Assembly: GCF_002341865.1 (NCBI RefSeq) | Contig: NZ_DDOV01000099.1 | Span: 1 to 28,096 of the forward strand | DNA length: 28,096 nt | Direction: 5' to 3' | Origin: Clostridium sp. UBA2485 | Lineage (GTDB): Bacteria; Bacillota; Clostridia; Clostridiales; Clostridiaceae | Made by a program: the position numbers and the translations under genes | Notes under the pieces: model-generated | What the model saw: the letters and a program-made list of their open reading frames with translations, nothing else | Database searches by the model: none | What the model was told of the DNA's origin: nothing | Shown: positions 1-6,671 of the stretch, piece by piece | Position numbering within the stretch: position 1 is the stretch's first letter | How the letters are laid out: each line of letters opens with the position of its first letter

Positions 1-687
1 CTCCAATGATCTATCTAAAATTTCAACCATTTCCTTTGTGGCACCTTTTTGAGGGCCAAATACCTGGGATGCACCTTTGGGACCTATAAGAGGATTTTTT
101 ACATCACAAGCTATTTCTACAGTTAAATCTTTAATTCTAGAATCAAGATTAGAAATATCTATCTTATGAAGTTTATAAAGTTCTCCTCCGCCTACATCTA
201 ATTCCCTTCCATTATCATCTAAAAGTTTTGCTCCCAATGCTGTGATCATTCCTGCACCACCATCGTTAGTTGCACTGCCACCAATTCCAATAATTAAATG
301 ATTAACTCCTTTATCTAATGCTGCTTTAATAAGTTGCCCTGTACCATAGGTAGTTGTAATTAGAGGATTTCTTTTTTCCTTAGTCACAAGCATAATACCA
401 CTAGCACTTGCCATCTCAATAATTGCTGTATTGCTATTTCCTAATATACCAAACTGAGCCGTAATTTTTTCCATTAGTGGTGACATCACTTCTACATCAT
501 AAATTTCACCATTTGTAGCTTCTATTAATGCTTCTAATGTACCTTCTCCTCCATCTGCCATAGGTACCTTTATACACTCTACATCATTTATAACTTTTTT
601 AATACCTCTTTCCATAGCATCGCAGGCTTCCTTTGAGCTCATACTTTCTTTAAAGGAATCTGGAGCTAAAACAAATTTTAAAGTCAT
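1..687 (-). CDS. glxK: Glycerate kinase (3' end beyond the window)
   Basis: Phosphorylates D-glycerate with ATP so that it can enter lower glycolysis. The 229 codons present start MTLKFVLAPDSFKESMSSKE, the standard opening of the GlxK/GarK family, and continue with the conserved segments VPMADGGEGT, GTGQLI and IGGSATNDGGAGM (the glycine-rich nucleotide/substrate region). The family is usually about 380 residues, so the C-terminal 40% lies off the left edge. The start has a GGAGG 8 nt upstream. It follows the GntP-type permease by only 17 nt on the same strand, so the two are almost certainly one glycerate uptake and phosphorylation operon. The family assignment is secure; whether the enzyme forms 2- or 3-phosphoglycerate cannot be read from this fragment. 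Confidence 0.95.
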   Translation of the reverse strand, partial: MTLKFVLAPDSFKESMSSKEACDAMERGIKKVINDVECIKVPMADGGEGTLEALIEATNGEIYDVEVMSPLMEKITAQFGILGNSNTAIIEMASASGIMLVTKEKRNPLITTTYGTGQLIKAALDKGVNHLIIGIGGSATNDGGAGMITALGAKLLDDNGRELDVGGGELYKLHKIDISNLDSRIKDLTVEIACDVKNPLIGPKGASQVFGPQKGATKEMVEILDRSLE

Positions 688-704
688 AAAACATCCTCCA
701 AATT

Positions 705-1958
705 CTATAATATTCCATAAATAATTGTAGAAACAATAGTCATTATAAGTCCTATAATACTTTCATATGCAATTAAAGTAAATCTTTCATTGGTATCCAT
801 AAATACACTTCCTGCAGTTGCATGAAAAAAACTCCCATGTGGAAGATGGTCTAATACTGTAGCTCCACTATGAATCATAGCCGCGCTATTTAGTGGTTTA
901 ATTCCTAAGTTAATTAAAGTAGACCCAAACACAGAAGATGCCACTGTTGCTCCTGAAGTAGTTGATGCTGTAGCACCAGACATTAATATTCCTGCTATAG
1001 GCGCTAATAAAAAAGCTGGCAGTCCTAGTGTATCTACTATACCTATTATGGAGTCTTTTAGCTGCGAATTAGCTATTATTCCAGCTAACGCCCCTGTTCC
1101 TATAAGAAGTATTGCAACAGAGCTCATCTTTTCTAATCCCCTAGCTGCATAAAGTTTTAATTGCTTTGTTTTACCCATAACTATCGTTCCTAATATTGCT
1201 CCAAATGGTAACGCTATGAGTGGGTCAATGGATATATTCATTATAGGTCTTAACGCAAGTAAAAATATTGATATTAATGGACCTATGATAGCTGAAAAGA
1301 AACTAGGCATACTACCATCTCTATCTTTTCCTTCTGAAGATGCTATTTTACTTCCTTTGTTTATTAGTATTCTCGCTAATATACAAGTTACAATAAATCC
1401 AGCTATTGCAGGAATTATCCCTGAAGTTATAACTGATGTCAAAGGTACTCCTAAATTTTGTGATACTGAGATAGTATTGGGATTTGGTGATATTATATTT
1501 CCTGCTTTTCCTCCACCTATCATAGCAAGTAATATAGATGGTTTTGAAAAACCACTTCTAGCACCAATGGATAGTGCAATTGGTGCTACAGTTATAACTG
1601 CAACATCAATAAAAACTCCCACAGCAGTTAATACTAAGGTTGCAATAGATAATGCTATAAGGGCATTTTTATCTCCTATAGTCTGTACTATGGTTTCTGA
1701 TATTTTAACAGCTGCTCCCGATTCTATAAGTACTCCTGCTAAAACTCCTGCGGATATAATTCTAAGTACTGCTGGCATTATATTTTTTGCTCCATCAATC
1801 ATAAGATTAGTAGTTCCTTCTAGGCCTCCTCCTCCTAATAAGCCACCTATTATAGCTCCTAACATTAAACTATAGGCAGGATGAAGCTTTTTAAATATAA
1901 GAAATATCGAAATCGTTAATGCAATTAATGCACCTATGGTTGAAATTGTTATTTCCAT
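705..1958 (-). CDS. GntP-family permease, probably glycerate/H+ symporter
   Basis: A 417-residue, almost wholly hydrophobic membrane protein with about 12 segments. It carries GntP-family landmarks: an N-terminal LHPAYSLMLGAIIGGLLGG stretch, MIGGGKAGNIISPNPNTISV in the middle, and SGATASTTSGATVASSVFG near the C-terminus. The family imports gluconate and related sugar acids with protons. The adjacent downstream glycerate kinase makes glycerate the likely substrate (inference). An in-frame stop lies five codons upstream, so the ATG at 1958 is forced, yet no good Shine-Dalgarno precedes it. The only AGGAAG nearby is some 80 nt further upstream, so translation may be weak or need leader folding. 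The unbroken opposite frame over this gene is a shadow. Confidence 0.88.
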   Translation of the reverse strand: MEITISTIGALIALTISIFLIFKKLHPAYSLMLGAIIGGLLGGGGLEGTTNLMIDGAKNIMPAVLRIISAGVLAGVLIESGAAVKISETIVQTIGDKNALIALSIATLVLTAVGVFIDVAVITVAPIALSIGARSGFSKPSILLAMIGGGKAGNIISPNPNTISVSQNLGVPLTSVITSGIIPAIAGFIVTCILARILINKGSKIASSEGKDRDGSMPSFFSAIIGPLISIFLLALRPIMNISIDPLIALPFGAILGTIVMGKTKQLKLYAARGLEKMSSVAILLIGTGALAGIIANSQLKDSIIGIVDTLGLPAFLLAPIAGILMSGATASTTSGATVASSVFGSTLINLGIKPLNSAAMIHSGATVLDHLPHGSFFHATAGSVFMDTNERFTLIAYESIIGLIMTIVSTIIYGIL

Positions 1959-2048
1959 AAATATATCTGATTTTTAAATATTAAATTAATTTTAAAAACT
2001 ATAGAGATTAATAAAATTCTCTCAAAAACCAGATTCTTCACTTCCTTT

Positions 2049-2089
2049 CTAAAATAATATTTTAGCATTTTGCTATAGGACATTGTCAA
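2049..2089 (-). promoter_or_regulatory. Promoter-like site with palindrome, glycerate operon
   Basis: Read on the minus strand, TTGACA (2084-2089) is followed 19 nt later by TAAAAT (2059-2064). The second box lies inside a palindrome of 7-bp arms, CTAAAAT/ATTTTAG, at 2049-2065, and a short AGCA/TGCT palindrome overlaps it at 2064-2074. The spacing is slightly long. The arrangement suggests a repressor or activator site covering the -10 of the permease-kinase operon and a leader of about 90 nt. Confidence 0.4.
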
Positions 2090-2108
2090 TCTGTATATTT
2101 TTCTTAAT

Positions 2109-2147
2109 AATTAATAGTATTTAAAAAATACTTAAATACTATTAATT
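2109..2147. promoter_or_regulatory. 15-bp inverted repeat in the divergent intergenic region
   Basis: The two arms at 2109-2123 and 2133-2147 are perfect reverse complements (AATTAATAGTATTTA and its complement) around a 9-nt spacer. It lies between two genes that both start away from it, so it has no gene to terminate. An operator or upstream control element is more likely. The rest of 1959-2293 is AT-rich leader and promoter sequence with no gene. Confidence 0.45.
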
Positions 2148-2299
2148 ATTAACAAATAGTTATATAATATAATTAAATATTCTCAATTTATTTATAATAT
2201 TTACTAACAACAATTTTCTTAAATATATAGCACAAGTAGTAATCGTTTAAATACATGTATATTTATAATAGTGTAATAAATGTAAGGAGAGATATGTTT

Positions 2300-4852
2300 A
2301 TGAAAGCCTTAGAAGTAAAAAATGATATTTATTGGGTTGGAGCATTAGATCCTGATCTTAGAATTTTTGACGTAGTTATGTACACTCCTTTCGGTACAAC
2401 ATACAACTCTTATGTTGTTAAAGGCAGTGAAAAGACAGCTGTATTTGATACAGTTAAAATTAAATTTTTCGATGAGTACCTTGAAAGATTAAAATCTTTA
2501 AATGTAGATGTAGAAAAACTAGATTATATAGTTATAAGTCATACTGAGCCTGACCATGCTGGAAGTGTTGCTAAACTATTAGAAATAGCCAAAAATGCCA
2601 AAGTTGTAGGAAGTCCTGCTGCTTTAAACTTTTTAAAAAACATAGCTCATAGAAATTTTGATTCAATTACTGTGGGAGATGGTGCCTCTTTGAATCTTGG
2701 AAATAAAACTTTAAAATTTATTTCCGCTCCATTCTTACATTGGCCAGATACCATATATACTTATGTAGAAGAAGATAAATTATTAATAACCTGTGACTCT
2801 TTTGGCTGTCATTATTGTAATCCAGAAGTTTTTAATGATTTAAATCAAAATAATAATGACTATCTTGAAGCTTTAAAATATTATTTTGATGTAATTATGG
2901 GACCTTTTAAAAGTCACGTATTATCTGCTATTGGCAAAATTAAAGGCCTAAAAATAGATATGATTTGTCCTGGACATGGACCTATACTTAGAGATGAACC
3001 ATTAAAAATAGTCAATCTTTATAAAATATGGAGCGAAGAAATTAAAGCTGGGAATGACAAGCTTGATGTAACTATTTGCTATGTTTCTGCTTATGGATAC
3101 ACAGAAAGTTTAGCTATAGAAATTAAGAAGGCAATTGAAGCTTCTGGAAGTTTTAATGTCCACACTTTTGATGTAATTCATCATGATATCAATGAAATAT
3201 TAGATAAAATAAATATTTCTCAAGGAGTATTATTTGGTACCCCAACTATAAATGGAGATGCACTAAAACCAATTTGGGATGTATTAGTTTCATTAAATCC
3301 TCTAGTTCATGGCGGAAAAATAGCTTCTGCATTCGGTTCATATGGATGGAGTGGAGAAGGTGTTCCTAATGTCATGGAGAGAATTAAACAATTAAGACTA
3401 AATACCTTACCGCCACTTAGGGCATCTTTTAAACCCACTGATGAAGATTTAACTAAAGCTTATAGTTTTGGTGAAAGTTTTGCAGCAAGAATTCAAGAAA
3501 ATATAAAAAAAGGTGTTAAGAATAGTAGACCTACTAGCAAAAAACGTTGGAAATGCGTAATTTGTGGAGAAATTTTCGAAGGAGATACTGCACCAGAAAT
3601 TTGTCCTGTATGTGGAGCTAATTCTGAACAATTTGTTGAAGTTACTGAAGAGCTAATCACTTTTAAATCAGAAAGCAATGATAAATATGTAGTAGTTGGA
3701 AATGGTATTGCAGGATACTACGCTGCTGAAGCTATAAGAAAAAGAAATGTGATTTGTGATATCGAAATAATTTCTTCTGAACCATATCTAACCTATTATA
3801 GACCTGCTCTTTCAGATGGAATTGTAGATGTACTTGATGATAAAGATTTTTATATTTCTCCATATGAATGGTATTCAGAAAATAATATAAAATTAACATT
3901 AAATACTAAAGTAGAAAAAATTAATCCTAATGAAAAAACTGTATTAACTAGTGATAATGCTATTATAAAATATGATAAGTTAATTATAGCTAATGGTAGT
4001 AAAAACTTTATTCCTCCTGTTAAAGGCGCCGATACATCTAATGTATTCACATTAAGAGGATTAGATGACCTTAATACTATTAAGAATAAATTAACTAGTT
4101 CCAACAAAATTGTTGTAATAGGTGGAGGATTATTAGGACTTGAAGCAGCTTGGGAATTTAAACGAGATAATAAAGAAGTAACAGTGGTAGAATTTGCAAA
4201 ACATCTGCTAACAAAGCAACTAGATACTCAAGGTAGTATTATATTAGAGGAAGCAGTAATTAACTCTGGAGTTAATGTGGTTTTAGGTGCTGCTGCTGAA
4301 GTAATAGAAGATAGAAATAATAAAAAGATTGTGAAGTTAAATAATGGTGAAGAAATTGAAGCAGATATGGTTCTATTCTCTGTAGGTATTGTACCTAATA
4401 AAACTATTGCAGAAGGTACAGACATCAAATTAAACAGAGGAATAATAGTTAATGAAAAAATGGAAACATCTATTAAGGATATTTATGCTTGTGGAGATAT
4501 AGCAGAAATTAACGGAATAGTTTATGGAAACTGGCCTGCTGCTATAGAAATGGGGAAAACTGCTGGAGCTAATGCAGTAGGAGATAATAAAAATTTTGTT
4601 GGTTTCCAAAGCCCAATTAGTTTTAATGCTATGAATATAGAAATTTTCTCTTGTGGAACAATCTCTCAAACTGAAGGTAAAGCTTTAGAACTTAAGGATA
4701 CAAAAAATAAAACTTATAAAAAATTATTTTTTAAAGATGATATAGTAATTGGTGGAATATTAATGGGAGATACAAGTAAATCTGTTAAACTACTAAATGC
4801 TATTGAAAATTATATGGCTCTAAAAGAAATATTGCAAGAAAACATATATTAG
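2300..4852 (+). CDS. Fused flavodiiron protein-rubredoxin-NADH:rubredoxin reductase
   Basis: A single-chain NADH-driven O2 and/or NO reductase of 850 residues. Residues 1-250 form the metallo-beta-lactamase-like diiron domain with ligands H81, E83, D85, H86 (HTEPDHAGS), H147, D166 and H226. About 256-400 is the flavodoxin (FMN) domain. About 416-446 is a short-spacer rubredoxin with C419/C422 and C435/C438 only 12 residues apart. From about 461 on is an FAD/NADH oxidoreductase with GNGIAG, a second IGGGLLG nucleotide motif and ACGDIAE. Multidomain flavodiiron proteins of this order (called class F) are known in clostridia. The start at 2300 is chosen because AAGGAG ends 10 nt upstream; ATG 2294 is the alternative. 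The ATG at 2255 precedes the TATAAT at 2264 and has no ribosome site. The product should be cytoplasmic and defend against oxygen or NO. Confidence 0.93.
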   Translation: MKALEVKNDIYWVGALDPDLRIFDVVMYTPFGTTYNSYVVKGSEKTAVFDTVKIKFFDEYLERLKSLNVDVEKLDYIVISHTEPDHAGSVAKLLEIAKNAKVVGSPAALNFLKNIAHRNFDSITVGDGASLNLGNKTLKFISAPFLHWPDTIYTYVEEDKLLITCDSFGCHYCNPEVFNDLNQNNNDYLEALKYYFDVIMGPFKSHVLSAIGKIKGLKIDMICPGHGPILRDEPLKIVNLYKIWSEEIKAGNDKLDVTICYVSAYGYTESLAIEIKKAIEASGSFNVHTFDVIHHDINEILDKINISQGVLFGTPTINGDALKPIWDVLVSLNPLVHGGKIASAFGSYGWSGEGVPNVMERIKQLRLNTLPPLRASFKPTDEDLTKAYSFGESFAARIQENIKKGVKNSRPTSKKRWKCVICGEIFEGDTAPEICPVCGANSEQFVEVTEELITFKSESNDKYVVVGNGIAGYYAAEAIRKRNVICDIEIISSEPYLTYYRPALSDGIVDVLDDKDFYISPYEWYSENNIKLTLNTKVEKINPNEKTVLTSDNAIIKYDKLIIANGSKNFIPPVKGADTSNVFTLRGLDDLNTIKNKLTSSNKIVVIGGGLLGLEAAWEFKRDNKEVTVVEFAKHLLTKQLDTQGSIILEEAVINSGVNVVLGAAAEVIEDRNNKKIVKLNNGEEIEADMVLFSVGIVPNKTIAEGTDIKLNRGIIVNEKMETSIKDIYACGDIAEINGIVYGNWPAAIEMGKTAGANAVGDNKNFVGFQSPISFNAMNIEIFSCGTISQTEGKALELKDTKNKTYKKLFFKDDIVIGGILMGDTSKSVKLLNAIENYMALKEILQENIY

Positions 4853-4863
4853 GTATATTCAAA

Positions 4864-4897
4864 AATAACTAGTCAGTATATATATTGACTAGTTATT
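4864..4897 (+). terminator. Terminator of the flavodiiron fusion gene
   Basis: Perfect 12-bp stem (AATAACTAGTCA, 4864-4875, with 4886-4897) starting 11 nt after the stop codon and followed by TTATTT. Confidence 0.75.
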
Positions 4898-4910
4898 TTA
4901 TTTCATACAA

Positions 4911-4947
4911 TTTAAAAAGGCAGCGACAATATCACTGCCTTTTTAAA
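4911..4947. terminator. Bidirectional terminator between converging genes
   Basis: Arms TTTAAAAAGGCAG (4911-4923) and its exact complement (4935-4947) enclose an 11-nt loop. The A/T flanks give a U-tract on both strands, so it can stop both the fusion gene and the ssb transcript. Confidence 0.8.
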
Positions 4948-5014
4948 TTACAGTTAACATATAAAAATATCTATTTGTGTAATTATTAAGGGCATTTTAC
5001 AAAAAACTCTTATA

Positions 5015-5046
5015 CTTTATTAAATACTTATCATTATTTAATAAAG
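5015..5046 (-). terminator. AT-rich stem-loop downstream of ssb
   Basis: Perfect 12-bp stem (CTTTATTAAATA, 5015-5026, with 5035-5046). On the minus strand a six-T run follows within about 12 nt. It lies just after the ssb stop codon. The stem is almost pure A/T, so it may be weak. Confidence 0.45.
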
Positions 5047-5067
5047 CTTTAGTACTATTTTCTTCTT

Positions 5068-5409
5068 TTATCCTATATTTTCATTTTGTTTTTTGTAACT
5101 CATAAATTGGAACTCATCTGCAATAACTTCAGATATAAATTTTCTTTGTCCTTCATGATTTTCAAAAACTCTAGTTTGAAGCCTTCCAGTTACACTTATC
5201 ATACTATTTTTATCTAAGTATTCGCAAACAATTTCAGCTTTTTTACCCCATAATACTATTGGAATAAAATCTACTTGTTTTTCTCCAGACGCAGTTTTAT
5301 ATGGTCTATCCACTGCTAGCATAATTCTAGTGAAAACCTTGCTATTTTCATCCAGAGCTTTTATTTCTGGTTTTTTGGTTATTCTTCCAACTAAAACAAT
5401 CCTATTCAT
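5068..5409 (-). CDS. ssb: Short single-stranded DNA-binding protein, no acidic tail
   Basis: One bacterial-type OB-fold: MNRIVLVGRITKKPEIK opens strand 1, followed by FTRIMLAVDRP, VDFIPIVLWGKKAEIVCEYL and SVTGRLQTRVFE, all typical of SSB. It is only 113 residues long and ends FQFMSYKKQNENIG. The usual glycine/glutamine linker and DDDIPF-type acidic tip that recruits partner proteins are absent. The main replicative SSB of Firmicutes sits between rpsF and rpsR, which is not the case here, so this is probably an accessory paralogue (inference). A GGAGGG lies 8 nt before the ATG. The leader contains a near-perfect 28-bp palindrome (5431-5458), which may control it. Confidence 0.93.
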   Translation of the reverse strand: MNRIVLVGRITKKPEIKALDENSKVFTRIMLAVDRPYKTASGEKQVDFIPIVLWGKKAEIVCEYLDKNSMISVTGRLQTRVFENHEGQRKFISEVIADEFQFMSYKKQNENIG

Positions 5410-5430
5410 AATTTCCCTCCAACTTACTTT

Positions 5431-5458
5431 AATACTAAATGAATTTTCATTAAGTATT
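5431..5458. promoter_or_regulatory. 28-bp near-perfect palindrome in the ssb leader
   Basis: AATACTAAATGAA (5431-5443) and TTCATTAAGTATT (5446-5458) pair with one mismatch around TT. It lies between a possible -10 (TATAAT on the minus strand, 5474-5479) and the ssb ribosome binding site, a position fitting an operator or a leader hairpin. Confidence 0.4.
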
Positions 5459-5846
5459 TCTCATTTTTCTAAAATTATATCCATATTTTATCTTTATAAA
5501 CATTATTAATATATTAATTAAAATTAAATTTTCTTATCTATAGTTTAGAAAAATATTTTTTTATTTTTTAGCATTTATTGAATAATATGATATTGATTAT
5601 GACTATATATTTTATATAAGGCGTCTGAAATAAAATAACTAGCTAAAGATAGAAGGGATATTTTGTATGAGATAAGAAAGTATAATATGTTAATAGGTGA
5701 AGTTGTGAACAAATTATGCTGGACTAGTATACTAACTAGTTATTTTTTGGAGATACCTAATCAGTTATCTTAAGAAGTGGATATGTATATGACAACAAAT
5801 TATATTACTGAATTCTTAATTGTATTACAACTCGTTTTTTGCCAAC
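5459..5846. other. Intergenic stretch without a supported gene
   Basis: About 390 bp of AT-rich sequence. It holds ACTAGT copies followed by TATTTTTT near 5720-5746 (a weak hairpin) and two short open frames of 37 and 24 codons that resemble nothing I recognise. I see no reliable gene or promoter here. Confidence 0.5.
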
Positions 5847-5875
5847 AAAAAAGCCTTCACTGAGAAGGCTTTTTT
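5847..5875. terminator. Strong hairpin terminator ending the putative Fur-regulated RNA
   Basis: Perfect 12-bp stem AAAAAAGCCTTC / GAAGGCTTTTTT with a 5-nt loop. It is an intrinsic terminator on either strand. On the minus strand it ends the transcript predicted from the promoter at 6257-6286; on the plus strand no gene precedes it. Confidence 0.85.
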
Positions 5876-6250
5876 ATTCGTAACAAATATTTTATCATGT
5901 TTTTTAAAGATTTATTAGGTATTATCTTTACAGTTAATTAATTTTTAGAATCTCTATTAAGTATAAAGCTAAATTCACGATTAACGATTTGGGAAGAATT
6001 GCTAAATCATCTTATAAGATATTCTAAATATTTTAATACAAACAAGTTCCTTTATATTTTAAAAAGTATAGGGTTTTAATTATGGGTTTAACTTTGAACA
6101 TATAACAATTTTTGAATTAGTGTTTAAAGAACTTGTTTGTATTCCTATTTAGGGGGTAAACTTAGTGGTTATGGCGTACACTAAATTCACCTATTTAATT
6201 CAGTTAATAATTAACTTTATTAACTTTTTAAACATCAAGATAATCTCTAT
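5847..6250 (-). ncRNA. Candidate Fur-regulated small RNA, about 400 nt
   Basis: The span runs from the predicted start (about 7 nt after the TATAAT at 6257-6262) to the strong terminator. It has no open frame above 22 codons, and none has a ribosome binding site. Structure seen: a hairpin of TTAGTG/CACTAA (6162-6167 with 6179-6184), and a perfect 15-bp long-range stem (6035-6049 with 6129-6143) enclosing about 80 nt. C-runs stand out in the transcript: CCCCC opposite 6152-6156, CCC opposite 6071-6073 and 6084-6086, and TTCCC opposite 5991-5995. Iron-sparing RNAs such as FsrA and IsrR use C-rich single-stranded segments to pair with ribosome binding sites, so the whole resembles that class (inference). 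A decayed Fur-regulated mRNA leader is the alternative. Confidence 0.55.
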
Positions 6251-6256
6251 GGTTAA

Positions 6257-6286
6257 ATTATATATGATAATGATTATCAATGTCAA
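6257..6286 (-). promoter_or_regulatory. Consensus sigma-A promoter with perfect Fur box
   Basis: On the minus strand TTGACA (6281-6286) and TATAAT (6257-6262) are both perfect and 18 nt apart. The spacer contains TGATAATCATTATCA (6265-6279), an exact match to the 7-1-7 Fur box TGATAATnATTATCA known from Bacillus. Fur bound here would block RNA polymerase. It is the only perfect Fur box I found in the window, and no annotated protein gene lies downstream of it. Confidence 0.85.
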
Positions 6287-6380
6287 TACTTATTTAAAAC
6301 TTTTTTTAATTATTTATAGAATTTTTATTTAAACTGTAGTTATGTGTTTATAATGTAAAAATATTTTAATTAATACCTTT

Positions 6381-6600
6381 CTTCAATTCATAATTTATAA
6401 TGTAAAATTCACAATTATGGTTGAAATTAATTCTTTATGAATTAATTTCTTAGACTATTTTTTCTAACAATGTATTGCCACCTCTCTATAAGAATTGATT
6501 ATATCACTTCAAAAATAAATAATTTTAAATTTCTCAGCTTTTGCTAAGAAATATCCATAATTGTGAATTGTAAACTGTGCATTGTGAATTTAATAGTTCC
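6381..6600 (+). repeat. Structured intergenic repeat, copy A
   Basis: The left end has AATTCACAATTATGGTTGAAATTA, split over 6407-6430, and the right end has AATTGTGAATTG (6559-6570) as its inverted counterpart. Between them are a hairpin GAAATTAATTC/GAATTAATTTC (6423-6433 with 6439-6449) and a second hairpin TTCTCAGC/GCTAAGAA with one mismatch. Weakly conserved flanking sequence continues right to about 6671. Six further copies or fragments lie at 13.4, 16.4, 16.6, 17.2, 26.7 and 28.0 kb. Confidence 0.8.
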
Positions 6601-6671
6601 AACTAAAATACTAAAAAATGACGTTTATTTTGATATATACATTAGATTTAGGTTAAAGATATATGGTGTCT

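Noticed and set aside
1216..1875. 220-codon open frame opposite the GntP permease
   Set aside because: Its translation mirrors the hydrophobic permease codons, it has no ribosome site, and the permease is a clear family member.
2255..2299. Earlier in-frame ATG for the flavodiiron fusion
   Set aside because: It precedes the probable -10 box at 2264 and the AAGGAG at 2284. The flavodiiron family starts at the MKALEV region.
5663..5773. 37-codon frame with TTG start and AGAAGGG upstream
   Set aside because: The product resembles nothing, the frame contains ACTAGT palindromes typical of non-coding hairpins here, and there is no promoter I trust.
5789..5863. 24-codon frame starting MTTNYITEFL, faintly like the start of a MarR regulator
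   Set aside because: Too short, runs into the terminator stem, and the similarity is only an impression. At most a relic.
6190..6236. 11-codon frame MFKKLIKLIIN at the 5' end of the putative small RNA
   Set aside because: No ribosome binding site and of a length expected by chance, though a leader peptide cannot be excluded.
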